Assembly: GCA_028564925.1 (NCBI GenBank)
Contig: CM053031.1
Span: forward strand, 168,922,584 to 168,986,583
Direction of reading: 5' to 3'
Source of the DNA: Lithobates sylvaticus
Taxonomy: Eukaryota > Chordata > Amphibia > Anura > Ranidae
DNA: 64,000 bases
The notes beneath the pieces are model-generated. The model was given only the letters and a program-made list of their open reading frames with translations. It was not told where the DNA came from and ran no database searches. Numbering within the stretch: the stretch's first letter is position 1; every line of letters begins with the position of its first letter. Shown piece by piece: positions 11,716-23,586 of the stretch. The translations under genes were made by a program, and so were the position numbers.

Positions 11716-12139
11716 TGCGTACACACGGTCGGAATTTCTGATGGAAACAGTCCGATGGGAGCTTTTCATCGGATTTTCCGACCATGTGTATGCCCATCTG
11801 TCTTTTTTCTGTCGGAATTTCCGACGGACTTTGGATTGAGAACCTGTTCTTAATTTTTCCGACGGAAAACCTTTCTATCGGATTTTCCGATCGTGTGTAT
11901 GCAATTCCGACACGCAAAATTCCGACGCATGCTCGGAAACAATTTGACGCATGCTCAGAAGCATTAAACTTCCCTTTTATAGTGCAGTCGAACGTGTTTT
12001 ATGCAGTGGTGTTATTGACCGTCGGAATTTGGTGTGACCGTGTGTAGGCAAGACAGTTTGAGCGAAATTCCGTCGGAATTCAGATGGGAAAACCATCAGA
12101 GCTTTTTCCGATGAGAATTCCAACCGTGTGTACGCGGCA
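11716..12139. mobile_element. PIF/Harbinger-type MITE (TSD TTA)
   Basis: This 424-bp non-autonomous element is flanked by TTA at 11713-11715 and 12140-12142. The left end reads TGCGTACACACGGTCGGAAT; the right end, reverse-complemented, reads TGCCGCGTACACACGGTTGG. The left terminus has lost a few bases relative to the right. Many internal copies of CGGAATTTCCGAC and CCGATCGGAA-type motifs occur in both orientations. The outer TGCCGCGTACACACG terminus is shared with the autonomous-looking Harbinger at 17945-32590. No coding potential is present. It is inserted in the 3' end of the PLE. Confidence 0.85.
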
Positions 12140-12142
12140 TTA

Positions 12143-12582
12143 CTCATTGCACTTGTATTTACACTATGTTTGCATTCATAAATGACAGGAGATACTCCAG
12201 CAAGATGTTTCACAAGTCTTGTTGATGGGCAAAATCTTTCAGATGCAGCATTAGCACTAAATTGCCCATAAGGAAAAGAAACCTTATATAACAAGTATTA
12301 ATCGGAATCTCTTCATTTGTCCCTTCTCCAATGAATGTTTGTCAGAACAAATTTGCAGTGTGGCATGGCACAGACAAACTGCCAACCAGATGTACATCTT
12401 TCATCCATGTTCCAGAGACTTTCTCCAATCTCTCGCTCCACCAGGACTCTGGAAATGAAAAACAAGAGCAGAATCAAATTCTTATCCACAATATCTATTA
12501 GATAACTATTTTTGCTTAAAGATCCTCCCCTGGAACCTAGGAACTTAGTTTTCCTGGCATCAACAACTCTGAACAAATTATC
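12143..12582. other. Low-copy-looking DNA with possible unnamed exons
   Basis: This 440-bp stretch lies between the MITE and the L1 and resembles no repeat elsewhere in the window. On the - strand a good acceptor (TTCATTTCCAG) is followed near 12447 by open sequence that can be read as WSERLEKVSGTWMKDVHL in one frame. On the + strand an AATGACAG acceptor-like site near 12190 is followed by GDTPARCFTSLVDGQNLS. I recognise neither. Either could be a host exon, an old pseudogene or chance. In human the gene upstream of NUBP1 is TEKT5, but nothing here looks like tektin. Confidence 0.25.
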
Positions 12583-12742
12583 AAAACAACCATGATTTGG
12601 GGCGTGGCCTGCGGAGGAGCGGAATGGCCGTTTCTTGCTAGAGCTCCTGCTCTCCTCATCTCCCTAAGCGGCTAGCGGCGACAGAAAATAAACCTGAGGA
12701 CTCAGGGACACAGCGGAAAGCTCACAGACCCTCACCCCAGCC

Positions 12743-13651
12743 ATGGAGAAGCGTACTTTGCGGGATAACCCCCGCAAATTGGACTCCTTCCCCAAACAGA
12801 ACGGTGCTGTGAGGAAGAAAAATGGCACTGTCCCTTCCTCCCTCACACACACAGACAAGCAGGCAGCGCGCTCTGTGAGGACAGAGACAATAGGACTGCA
12901 GCCACAGCCATTGTCACTGGAACAGGAGACATTCCAACCTGATGTTACTAGCCCTCCTAAGCAGAAGAGAAAAATAGATACAGAAGAAGACAAAGTAAGT
13001 GACATTGATATAGATGAGGTAACTGAAACAGAAGCAGAAATTAACCCTTTTGATGAAAAGCTAGATGCTTTCCCCACCTCAGGAAAGGCTTTAATTGACT
13101 CTGATATGAAAGAAATGTTAAAATCATTAAGAGGAGCAATTCAGCATGACATGAAATCATTTATGCAAAAATCCAAAAGGGAAATAGATGACTTAGGAGA
13201 CCGTGTGGATTACATTGAGAACAAACTGACTGACTTCACAGATGCCCACAATGAACTAGTAGACGATCATTTTGCTCTTGAAGAAGAAGTCAAGCAGCTA
13301 AAACTTAAAGTCACAGACCTCGAAGACAGGGCCAGAAGAAATAATATTAAATTCCGCGGTATACCGGAAAATGTCAAAAATATTGATTTGAGGAAATTTC
13401 TACAAAAAATGTTCACAGATCTTATCCCCTCACTACAGAATCAAGACTTAGTGATTGACAGAGCTCACAGACTTCCCAAACTATCATATATCCCGGAAAA
13501 ACTCCCGAGAGATGTAATCGCTAAAATCCATTTTTTTCCAGACAAAAGATATCGTGATGCATTTCGCGAGACACCATGCTCCACTGCCAGACCCATACGC
13601 TGGAATTACCATGTACTCCGACCTTTCTCAAGCCACTATCCTGGCGCGTAA
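12743..13651 (+). CDS. L1 ORF1 protein (RNA-binding chaperone), frameshifted
   Basis: ORF1p of L1-type LINEs coats the element RNA. The ATG at 12743 gives MEKRTLRDNPRKLDSFPK, a basic/charged N-terminus, then a coiled-coil-like segment (about residues 110-195, IDDLGDRVDYIENKLTDF...LKLKVTDLEDRARRNNI). An RRM-type domain follows (NIKFRGIPENVKNIDLRKFL, VIDRAHRLPK, PRDVIAKIHFFPDKRYRDAF). Near 13555-13600 the sense shifts to another frame, where the C-terminal domain continues to 13883 (SQATILARKNLNSITKMLRN...YKWGFPTKLII). The protein is thus broken by one frameshift before the CTD. Confidence 0.82.
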   Translation: MEKRTLRDNPRKLDSFPKQNGAVRKKNGTVPSSLTHTDKQAARSVRTETIGLQPQPLSLEQETFQPDVTSPPKQKRKIDTEEDKVSDIDIDEVTETEAEINPFDEKLDAFPTSGKALIDSDMKEMLKSLRGAIQHDMKSFMQKSKREIDDLGDRVDYIENKLTDFTDAHNELVDDHFALEEEVKQLKLKVTDLEDRARRNNIKFRGIPENVKNIDLRKFLQKMFTDLIPSLQNQDLVIDRAHRLPKLSYIPEKLPRDVIAKIHFFPDKRYRDAFRETPCSTARPIRWNYHVLRPFSSHYPGA

Positions 13652-14205
13652 AAACCTAAACTCGATCACAAAAATGCTACGCAATCACAAGATAATCTAC
13701 AAATGGGGTTTCCCGACCAAACTGATTATTTTTTTCCACATTGTGTCACACACAATCCACACATTGGAAGAAGGACTCAAAATACTAGGGAAATGGGGCC
13801 TGCTTATTAATGAAGAAACCAACTCATCCATTAAAGCCACAATAGAGAAATTGACACCTCCATGGAATACTAGTCATGGATGACACGTCCGCTGGATAAA
13901 GAGTATGGGAGTGAGACCCTATTCTCTCTCCCCCCTCTCTTGCAACTCACCAAAATCCCAAGTGCCTCAGGTTTATAGTTCACAGGGAGAATAGGTCTTT
14001 ATTTACCTTCGACTTCTAGTCCCTGAGTTAAAGTGCATATTGAAATGCACACGAGAGTTGCACACCAACTCACCAGTTCTTATATGTTTCTTTATTTTTG
14101 TGAGTCTAAATCCCTGCTCCCTTCCTCATCTTTCCCCCTCAGCTCAACTTTAACAAGCTCAGATATGTATGGAAGCAGCATAGCCGCAAGACATCTATTC
14201 CCACC

Positions 14206-15359
14206 ATGACTAATTTGAACTTACCATCACTAAATGTGAAAGGCCTCAACACCCCATTCAAAAGGAAAGCCCTATGGACTGATGCATTGAAATTTGGAAG
14301 CGACATCTTATGCATCCAGGAATCACACTTTGCAAGGGACAACCCCCTTCAATTTGCCCACCCGAAATTCCCACACATCTTTGCATCCTGCAATAGCAAA
14401 AAGAAGAAAGGAGTCCTAACGATCATTAAAGATACAATCTCTTTCCAACTCCTTGATTCCAAAATTGATCGACAAGGAAGATATGTGATTTTGGTCGCTA
14501 AAATTGAAAACACAGTTCTAACAATTGCCAATATTTACGCACCGAACAAAAATCCCCATCAATTCCTTCAAAAAGTAATCAAAATGGTGAAGAAGATTTA
14601 AAGGGCAATGTCATCTACTGTGGAGACTTTAACGCAAAGATGGACCCACTTCTAGACTCAACCAAAGGAACTCTATCCAAAAGAAAAGGTATAAAGGACA
14701 TTTTCTCATACGAGGATCTGCATGATCCATGGAGATGTCTCCACGCAACAGAAAATGACTTCACTTTCTTTTCAAAAGTACATAAATCATACTCTAGGAT
14801 CGATCTCTTCATCACTGACAGAGTCCTCCTCCAAAAAATATCAAATGCTCGCATCTTTAACATAACATGGTCCGACCATGCCCCAATATCACTAAGCATA
14901 AATTTAAAACAGCCAAATTCAAATCATACACTCTGGAGAAATAACACTTATATTTTGTCCCAAAGGGAGGCTCTGGCAGTGATGAAGGAAAGATTGGAAG
15001 AATTCTTCAAGGTAAATGATAATGATATGGTATCTATCTCTAGTATATGGTGTGCCCATAAGGCGTTTATTAGAGGAATATTGATCCAATTAGCCTCGAG
15101 GGAAAAAAAAAGACGCACACAGTCAATAGCCAAACTACTACTTAGAATAACTGAACTTGAAAAAGATCACAAAACATCCCCCAGTAATCCCACTCTTCTT
15201 CAAAGATTAAACAAAACAAGAAATGAACTTAGAGCAATACTGATTTCCAACCACGAAAAATACCTTAAGAGATTAAAATTAACCTATTACTCACAGGGAA
15301 ATAAAGCAGGGAAACTACTGGCCTCCCAATTACGCCATAGACAAAGAAAACAAAAATAG
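14206..15359 (+). CDS. L1 ORF2, endonuclease and linker part (broken)
   Basis: The apurinic-like endonuclease nicks target DNA for target-primed reverse transcription. The frame opens with MTNLNLPSLNVKGLNTPFKR (motif N-V-x-G-L-N), then DILCIQESHF (catalytic Glu) and IANIYAPN. After a stop at 14599-14601 it continues in a neighbouring frame with VIYCGDFNAKMDPLLD (GDFN), SRIDLFIT and WSDHAPISLSI (catalytic SDH). All main AP-endonuclease motifs are therefore present but split. From about 14950 the linker toward the RT follows (WCAHKAFIRGILIQLAS...), ending in a stop at 15357-15359. The region 15360-15630 still reads like ORF2 (LNDPITPEEIKRVIQKLPANKTPGADG) in a different frame. Confidence 0.82.
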
Positions 15360-15629
15360 AAAAAATAGTTCATCACAAAACAGGGAAAGTACTATACAAC
15401 CCACAAAGTATAACTGATGCATTTGCTGATTAGTATGAAAGCTTATATAACTTAAAGGATGATCTTAATACTATCCAGCCAACACCAACACAAATAGCCC
15501 AATTCCTAAGTAAGATTAATGTCCCCGCTGTAGATCAGAGTGACCTCGAAAGGCTGAACGACCCAATAACCCCTGAGGAAATTAAGAGAGTCATTCAAAA
15601 ACTGCCAGCAAATAAAACCCCAGGAGCAG

Positions 15630-17984
15630 ATGGTTTATCCAGTGGATATTATAAGGAGTTTAACACTTACCCCATTTCTAGCTAAAATATTTAACCATGC
15701 AGTGGTAAACCATTCGTTCCCCAAAGAAATGCTTGAAGCAATTATTGTTACTATTCCAAAACAAGGGAAAGACCCGACATCACCAATTAATTACAGGCCC
15801 ATATCACTACTAAATTCGGATCTGAAAATATTTGCTAAGGTCATTGCCAACCGATTATTAGAAATCCCACCCTATCTAATTGAACCAGATCAGGTTGGAT
15901 TTGTGAGAGGGAGACAAGGCCCAGACAGCACTAGACGCATGATTGACCTCCTTAGTCTTATAGAGCGTAGTCGAATGCCTTCCCTGCTCCTTGGATTGGA
16001 TGCAGAGAAGGCATTCGACAGAGTGCATTGGGGATATATGGAGGAAACTCTTAGGAAATTTGGATTTTCTGGATTTATTTTTGAAGCTATAATGTCACTC
16101 TACACCACCCCTTCTGCCAGAGTATATACTGCAGGAAATATATCTAAAAGATTTAATCTAACGAACGGAACCAGACAAGGGTGCCCCCTATCGCCCATTA
16201 TATTTTCATTAGCAATTGAACCCCTCGCAATATCTTTTAGATCCAATCCCAAGGTCACGGGGATCAAAATAGATCAGGTAGAACATAAATTAGGTCTATT
16301 TGCAGATGATGTCCTTCTATCACTATCAGCGACTGACAATGTACTTAATGAAGTGAACAGCACTCTGGAAGCATTCACATCCATCTCTTACTATAAGATC
16401 AATCCTGATAAATGTTATGTTCTGCCTATGAACATCCCACCGGATCAGGTTGTTAAACTAAGACAACACTCTAATTATAACTGGGATAATCCTTCTATTA
16501 CCTATTTAGGCATTCAACTTGCCTATCCTCCAACTAAATTGTACGATACCAACTACCCCTCCTTGCTAACCCAAATAAATCAAGATATACAATCAATAAA
16601 AAAAACGCAGCTATCCTGGATAGGAAGAATAGCAGCCTTTAAAATGAAGATCCTGCCGAAGATACTATATTATTTTAGGTCCCTCCCAATCCCGTTACCG
16701 GCAAAATTTTTCACCCAAATTAACTCAAAGATTAGCAACTTGATCTGGATGGAAAAAAAAACTAGGATTGCACTATCTATTATGTCTACCCCCAAAACTA
16801 AAGGAGGACTGAATCTCCCAGATATTCGTTTATATTATTATGCCACGCTCCTTGACCAAATGAAATTCTGGTTCAAACACTCTAATAATAAATTGTGGCT
16901 GAGTATTGAAAGGAAAATAACCAAAGGAAATGATCTTTTCTCCCTATCAATGGCCAGCCACACCTTAGGAAAAATAAATGCACCAAACTTCTTGACAATT
17001 AAATCCACATTGACAGCCTGGAAATTCGCTTTAACAAAATTGCAATCTTCGAACGCCCATGCCCTTGTACCTATACCACTCAGAGTAATTGATTATTGTA
17101 AAATACGTATAAATACATCATCCTGGTCTGAACAGGGATTTAACTTCTTTATACATTTGCCAGATAACCACAAACAGAGAATAAAAAATAAACTTTCCGC
17201 CAAATCCTTTACCAAAAATTTTCACCCAGAAAAAAGTGTAGAAATCCCTAGCGCATTATGGGAATTTTTCCTCTCCCACGAGACTACTGGGAAGAAAGGT
17301 ATATCCTATATATACAATTTACTTTCATCCTTCCCAACCCATACTAAAACTAAAAATATGCTGAAATGGGAAAAAGATCTTTCTCAGACCTTCACATGGG
17401 AACAGTGGCAAAAAGCCATACAGGTTAATAGCATATCAACAGCATGCATTGAACACTGGGAAAATGCCCAAAAGATCCTCAACCGTTGGTACTTAACTCC
17501 ATATAGACTCAGCAAAATATTCCCCACTGCATCCTCTAGGTGTTGGAGATGTGATACCCACATAGGTAATCTGATACACACATTATGGAGTTGTAAAACT
17601 CTTTCTAGCTTTTGGAAATCGGTCTCCACCTTCATAGCTTCTTTCACGGGTAATTTGAAGAAACTCTCACCCGAAATGGCTTTGTTAAGTATAAACCTTG
17701 ACATCTATCCTCCACAGTATAGAATTATAATTTCTAATATCCTTATAGCAGCAAGACTCACCATTACCAAATTATGGAAATCTACCTTAGCACCTAACCT
17801 ATCTGAGGTAATACTGAGACTAAACAATCAGGCGCACTATGAGTTAATGTTAGCACATAAAAAAGGTTCTACAAGTCACTTCCTCAAAAATTGGAACGAA
17901 TGGATAGGACACCCTAGAGCTTCCAACTATCTGAAGGACCCTAATGCCGCGTACACACGAAGGGACTTTTCCCGGCGGACCTAA
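15630..17984 (+). CDS. L1 ORF2, reverse transcriptase and C-terminal part
   Basis: This long open frame holds RT motifs KDPTSPINYRPISLLNSDLK, LGLDAEKAFDRVHWGYM (motif A), GTRQGCPLSPIIFSLAIEPL (motif B) and GLFADDVLLSL (motif C, catalytic DD). The LINE C-terminal region follows, ending with a zinc-knuckle-like CWRCDTHIGNLIHTLWSC. The true frame leaves the element at 17942, where the Harbinger insertion begins. The codons after that are transposon sequence read in frame. Ignoring the insertion, ORF2 ends K-N-H-stop at 32601-32603. The first Met at 15630 is not the natural start; the frame begins mid-protein after the break upstream. Confidence 0.88.
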   Translation: MVYPVDIIRSLTLTPFLAKIFNHAVVNHSFPKEMLEAIIVTIPKQGKDPTSPINYRPISLLNSDLKIFAKVIANRLLEIPPYLIEPDQVGFVRGRQGPDSTRRMIDLLSLIERSRMPSLLLGLDAEKAFDRVHWGYMEETLRKFGFSGFIFEAIMSLYTTPSARVYTAGNISKRFNLTNGTRQGCPLSPIIFSLAIEPLAISFRSNPKVTGIKIDQVEHKLGLFADDVLLSLSATDNVLNEVNSTLEAFTSISYYKINPDKCYVLPMNIPPDQVVKLRQHSNYNWDNPSITYLGIQLAYPPTKLYDTNYPSLLTQINQDIQSIKKTQLSWIGRIAAFKMKILPKILYYFRSLPIPLPAKFFTQINSKISNLIWMEKKTRIALSIMSTPKTKGGLNLPDIRLYYYATLLDQMKFWFKHSNNKLWLSIERKITKGNDLFSLSMASHTLGKINAPNFLTIKSTLTAWKFALTKLQSSNAHALVPIPLRVIDYCKIRINTSSWSEQGFNFFIHLPDNHKQRIKNKLSAKSFTKNFHPEKSVEIPSALWEFFLSHETTGKKGISYIYNLLSSFPTHTKTKNMLKWEKDLSQTFTWEQWQKAIQVNSISTACIEHWENAQKILNRWYLTPYRLSKIFPTASSRCWRCDTHIGNLIHTLWSCKTLSSFWKSVSTFIASFTGNLKKLSPEMALLSINLDIYPPQYRIIISNILIAARLTITKLWKSTLAPNLSEVILRLNNQAHYELMLAHKKGSTSHFLKNWNEWIGHPRASNYLKDPNAAYTRRDFSRRT

Positions 17985-18010
17985 GTCCAGCGGACAATCC
18001 GCTGGACTTT
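17945..18010 (+). promoter_or_regulatory. Harbinger left end: TIR plus subterminal palindrome
   Basis: The terminal repeat TGCCGCGTACACACGAAGGG is followed at 17984-18008 by two inverted copies of AGTCCAGCGGA around a 3-bp centre. Palindromic subterminal motifs of this kind are typical binding sites for transposase or its Myb-like partner. Binding is inferred. Confidence 0.75.
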
Positions 18011-18432
18011 CCAGCTGGGTACGCTGGACTAAAAAGCGAACGGACTTGACCACACACGATCACGCAAAAAGTCCGGCGGTTCACGCGATGACGTACAGCA
18101 CGTACGACGGGACTAGAAAAAGGAAGCTCGAGATCCCAAACGACACCCTTTGGGCCCCGTCAGCTAATCTCGTGTGTATCGCGTGTTAGTTGACGTTTGG
18201 TTAGAGACGATTCGCGCTTCTCAGACTTCTGCTTAATTCGTTCGCTTCTGCCGTTCAGTTTGTGCTTGTGAGGTTTGTATCTGGCTTTCAGTGCGTGTGG
18301 ATCAGTTCCTACCTGTTCTCATGCCGTTCTGGTCCGCTCGTTCCTGTTTTTCAGGTCGTTCTTCATAGGCCTTGCTGTTCTTCAGTGCGTTCTGTTAAGT
18401 TGTTTGTTTGATCAGCCGACCGTTTTGAAGCC

Positions 18433-21307
18433 ATGGAGTGTGGACGTACTCGGGAACGAGTTCGTGCTGTGCAGGGGCTCGGTGTTGCGGTTAACACCTT
18501 GGCACGAGCCCAGTCCATGAACAGGGTGAGGAGGAGTTCATGGACCAAGAATTGGTTGCGCCAGCGTGACCAATTCTCGCATATGCCTTTGCTCCGTGAG
18601 ATCCGTGAGAATAATCCTGATGATTTCAGGAATTATCTCCGGATGACGGACCCCATTTTTCACCGTCTGTTGGCTTCGCTGTCCCCTTATATTACCAGGC
18701 AGAATACCTGCATGCGGCAAGCCATCAGTGCGGAGCAGAGGCTAGTCGCCACGTTGCGTTACTTGGCGACGGGGAGAAGCTTGCAGGACCTCAAGTTCAC
18801 AACAGGCATCTCCCCCCAGGCTCTGGGGCTCATTATTCCAGAGACCTGTTCTGCCATTATCCACGTCCTGCAGGAGGAATACATTAAGGTAAGTCTTCTC
18901 TTTTAAAATTACCTATGTCTTGTATGTTTGCTAATGTAGTGCATCAATGTCATCATTAGCTAATTACCATGATAGGACTATTCTATGAATGTCCCCTATT
19001 CCTTTTTTATTTTTTTTTTGTTTTTTTGTCTAGTATTTTATGGTTGACTTATCGAAATAGCTTTAAGAATGTATTATTTAGTGGGTCACATGCATATTTG
19101 CTTGCACCAACCTCCCCAGCATGGAAGCTTGGCCCCCTAAACACCCCTAGCCTAGTCACTTTCTTTGGTTAAAAATGTATATTACCAGCTCCATTGTACA
19201 GCTTTACTCACCCCCCCTTTCACCCCTTTCACCCCCCTTGACCCTCATTTTTAAATTGATTGCATGTGGTTTTGTTCAGCTTGTAATTAACCCCCCCCCC
19301 ACACCCCCACACCCCCTGATAATTAATAGCATGTGGTTTTGGTCAGCTTGTAATTAACCCCCCCCCCCCCACCACCCCCTGATAATTAATAGCATGTGGT
19401 TTTGGTCAGCTTGTAATTAACCCCCCCCCCCCACACCCCCTGATAATTAATAGCATGTGGTTTTGGTCAGCTTGTAATTAACCCCCCCCCCCCACACCCC
19501 CTGATAATTAATAGCATGTGGTTTTGGTCAGCTTGTAATTAACAACCCCCCCACACCCCCTGATAATTAATAGCATGTGGTTTTGGTCAGCTTGTAATTA
19601 ACCCCCCCCCACACCCCCTGATAATTAATAGCATGTGGTTTTGGTCAGCTTGTAATTAACCCCCCCCACACCCCCTGATAATTAATAGCATGTGGTTTTG
19701 GTTAGCTTGTAATTAACCCCCCCCCCCCACACCCCCTGATAATTAATAGCATGTGGTTTTGGTTAGCTTGTAATTAACCCCCCCCACCCCCCCCCCCCCA
19801 CACCCCCTGATAATTAATAGCATGTGGTTTTGGTCAGCTTGTAATTAACCCCCCCCCCCCACACCCCCTGATAATTAATAGCATGTGGTTTTGGTTAGCT
19901 TGTAATTAACCCCCCCCCCCCCCACACCCCCTGATAATTAATAGCATGTGGTTTTGGTCAGCTTGTAATTAACCCCCCCCCCCCACACCCCCTGATAATT
20001 AATAACATGTGGTTTTGGTCAGCTTGTAATTAACCCCCCCCCCCCACACCCCTGATAATTAATAGCATGTGGTTTTGGTTAGCTTGTAATTAACCCCCCC
20101 CCCCCCCCCACCCCCTGATAATTAATAGCATGTGGTTTTGGTTAGCTTGTAATTAACCCCCCCCCACACCCCCTGATAATTAATAGCATGTGGTTTTGGT
20201 CAGCTTGTAATTAACCCCCCCCCCCACACCCCCTGATAATTAATAGCATGTGGTTTTGGTCAGCTTGTAATTAACCCCCCACACCCCCACACACCCCGTT
20301 AATTAATTGCATGTGTATTGTGTGACCTTACAATTAATGACTCCACACCCACATCCCCATTATTATCTTCTCTGGGCCATCAGAGGGGTCATCAATCAGA
20401 GATTTGTCCCTTATCCTTAATCTTTTGGCTTTATTTCAAGGACTTACTAAATAAATACATATGTTCTTCCAAATTGTTTGTTAATTTGTTGCATTTAGTT
20501 AGGTGTTTTGCCTGGTTTTTAATTCGATTTGTATATTTGTGTTTGACTTCACAGTGTCCCTCCACGCCACAGGAATGGCAGACTGTGGCTTCCCAGTTTG
20601 CTGCCCGTTGGGACTTTCCCAACTGCGGAGGGGCGATTGACGGGAAGCATGTGCGAATTGTGCCCCCACCCCATTCGGGGTCATACTATTGGAATTATAA
20701 GGGGTTCCATAGTATCGTGTTGATGGCGGTGGTGTCGGCACAATATGACTTTCTGTATGTGGATGTGGGGAAAAACGGCCGGATGTCGGACGGAGGAGTC
20801 TTCAACCACACGGAGTTCGGTCATCGTCTCCAGACTGGTGGCCTGGAGCTGCCACCAGATGAAGATAATGTGGAGGGACTCCCCTTCGTTTTCATTGCCG
20901 ACGAGGCGTTCGGTCTGGGTGACCATCTGATGAGGCCATTTCCCCAACGATCCCTCACCCCTGAGTGGAGGATTTTTAATTATCGGTTGGCCAGAGCTAG
21001 ACGGGTTGTGGAAAATGCCTTTGGTATTATGGCCAACCGTTTCAGATTGCTCCTTACATCCCTACATCTGGCAGAGTACAAACTGAATACTATTATTCTT
21101 GCATGCTGTGTCATGCACAATTATTTACGCAAACATTCGGGAACCTACTCATTACCAATCGGGCCTGAGGCCGGAGTGGAAGGCAACATGACAGGGCTGG
21201 ATAATCGCCGTCTTGGTTCCGCCCCACAATCAGCCCAGCAAGTGCGGGACCGTTATTTACATTATTTTAATGGTAGGGGGGCCATTGCAATGGCAGCAGA
21301 CCCTTAA
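18433..21307 (+). CDS. PIF/Harbinger DDE transposase (2 exons, 402 aa)
   Basis: It cuts and reinserts the transposon. Exon 1 is 18433-18888 (152 codons), with a donor AAG|GTAAGTC. Exon 2 is 20555-21307 (250 codons plus stop), after an acceptor TTCACAG. The splice is phase 0 and joins EEYIK to CPSTPQEWQTVASQF, as in known family members. The N-terminal half holds the Harbinger helical region (DDFRNYLRMTDPIFHRLL, SAEQRLVATLRYLATGRSLQ). The DDE domain shows CGGAIDGKHV (D181), YVDVGKNGRMSDGG (D222/D231), ADEAFGL (D268) and RRVVENAFGIMANRF (E305), ending CCVMHNYLR. No stop or frameshift is visible. The intron carries a C-rich minisatellite. The stop codon TAA is part of the TTAA target of the nested element, so the reading frame survived that insertion. 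Its poly(A) signal AATAAA (26413-26418) now lies 5 kb downstream. Confidence 0.92.
19190..20310 (+). repeat. C-rich minisatellite in the transposase intron, unit about 60 bp
   Basis: About 17 copies of a unit made of AGCATGTGGTTTTGGTCAGC, TTGTAATTAA, a run of 7-14 C, then ACACCCCCTGATAATTAAT are present. Copies are nearly identical apart from the C-run length. The array fills most of the intron (18889-20554). The C-runs could form G-quadruplex or i-motif structures. Confidence 0.92.
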
Positions 21308-21884
21308 CCACTTCCCGACCGCCCCATGTAGATATACGTCGGCAGAATGGCACGTACAGGCAGAAGCACGTACCTGTACGTGCCATTCTTCAGGCGCGTG
21401 GGGGGTCCGATCGGACCCCCCCGGCCGGCGGGGACGGTCGGGATCGCTTCAGGAGCGATCCGGGATGAGGGGACGGCCAGTGGTTTCTGGCCACCCCCTC
21501 GCGATCGCTCCTGGCGAATCAGATGCTTCCTCTGTCTGTGTCAATCAAAACACAGGCAGAGGAAGTGATGTCACGCTCGGTGCGCCGGTCTATGTGACCG
21601 GAACGCCGAGCTGTCAACATGTACAGGTTAGTGCACCAACAGTACACTGACACCAGTACACATAGGCACACAAAACACCCCCCTGTCACCCCCAGATCAC
21701 CCCCCAGATCACCCCCTCCCCCCCCAGTCACAGTGTCACTAATTGCAGTGATCATTTTTTTACTGATCACTGCATTTAGTGTCAGTGTGACTGTAATAAC
21801 TGTCAGTGCAGTTAGTTTTAGGTCCAAGGTAGCCCCCTACCCCCCCCTAATAAAGGTTTAACCCCTTGATTGCCCCCCAGGTAA

Positions 21885-22690
21885 CCCCTTCACCCCCTTT
21901 TGCCAGTGTCACTAAGCGATCGTTTTTCTGATCGCTGTATTAGTGTCACTGCTGTCGCTAGGTAACCATTTTTTTTTTTTAGGTAACCGCCATGTTTATA
22001 TAGGTTCATAAATAGGTTTATAGGTCAGGTACCCCCATATTACAACCTAAATAAAGGTTTTTAACCCCTTGATTGCCCCTAGAGTTAACCCTTTCACCAG
22101 TGATCACTGTATAACTGTCACTGGTGACGCTGGTTAGCCAGTTAGTTATTTCGTTATTTAGGTTCCCCGTCAGGTTTTTATATAGCGTCAGGTACCCCCA
22201 TATATTACCTAATAAAGGTTTTAACCCCCTGATTGCCCCTAGTTAACCCTTTCACCCCCTTTTGCCAGTGTCACTAAGCGATCGTTTTTCTGATCGCTGC
22301 ATTAGTGTCGCTAGGTAACCATTTTTTTTTTTTAGGTAACCGCCATGTTTATATAGGTTCATAAATAGGTTTATAGGTCAGGTACCCCCATATTACAACC
22401 TAAATAAAGGTTTTAACCCCCTGATTGCCCCTAGAGTTAACCCTTTCACCAGTGATCACTGTATAACTGTCACTGGTGACGCTGGTTAGCCAGTTAGTTA
22501 TTTCGTTATTTAGGTTCCCCGTCAGGTTTTTATATAGCGTCAGGTACCCCCATATATTACCTAATAAAGGTTTTAACCCCCTGATTGCCCCTAGTTAACC
22601 CTTTCACCCCCTTTTGCCAGTGTCACTAAGCGATCGTTTTTCTGATCGCTGCATTAGTGTCGCTAGGTAACCAGTTTTTTTTTGTATTAC
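21885..22690 (+). repeat. Tandem duplication, unit about 355 bp
   Basis: The block running from CCCCTTTTGCCAGTGTCAC through GCGATCGTTTTTCTGATCGC and TTAGGTTCCCCGTCAGG repeats with a period of about 355 bp. There are two full copies and part of a third, between about 21885 and 22690. The arrangement lies inside the nested TTAA element. Confidence 0.85.
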
Positions 22691-23586
22691 TGTTACGGGT
22701 GACGCTGGTTAGTTAGCTTGTTTTTTTATACTGTCAGGGCACCCGCCATTTATTACCCAATAACGGTTTAACCCCCTGATCGCCCGGCGGGTGATATCAA
22801 TTAGGTTTTAGGGTCAAATAAGGTCTGCGTCGCCCCAGGTTAGTGCCAGTACCGCAAACACCCACGCGCAAAGCATACACCTCCCTTAGTGGCACAGTAT
22901 CTGAACAGATCAATATCTGATCTGATCAGATCTATACTAGCGTCCCAGCAGTTTAGGGTTCCAAAAAAAAACGCATTGTTAGCGGGATCAGCCCAGATAC
23001 CTGCTAGCACCTGCGTTTTCCCCCTCCGCCCAGCCCAGCCCACCAAAGTGCAGTATCGATCGATCACTGTCACTTACAAAACACTAAGCACACATAACTG
23101 CAGCGTTCGCAGAGTCAGGCCTGATCCCTGCGATCGCTAACATTTTTTTGTGGTAGCGTTTTGATTCAGTCGCTTCAGTCAGGAGCTTTTTTACCTGTGA
23201 ATCACAAAAAAAAAAAAAAAAAAAAAAAATAGTTGTCGTTTTATTGTTCTCTCTCTCACTCTATTCTCTCTCTATTGTTGCTCTTTTTTTACTCCATTCT
23301 ATTCTGCAATGTTTTATTATGTTTTATCATGTTTTATCATGCTTGCTTTTCAGGTATGTAATTTTGTTTACTGTGTTTTAGTGTTAAGCATTTTTTTTGT
23401 TTTCAGGTGCGCCATTCAGTTGCAACGCGGATTTATTTATCTTGACAGCAACAGCGTTTGCTCCCACGATACATAAAGCCGCGACTCCAACGCTGTAGGA
23501 GGTGATTTCACCACCACAGATAAAAAAAAGAGCATATATGCCGAAGCATGGGGGCAGCAGGGGGGGGAGGAGCGATTGGCTCCTAA

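Noticed and set aside
12664-13077. 137-aa frame on the - strand
   Set aside because: Antisense shadow of L1 ORF1.
19190-20310. Regular repeats with conserved and variable parts
   Set aside because: The variable part is only the length of a C run, so it is a minisatellite.
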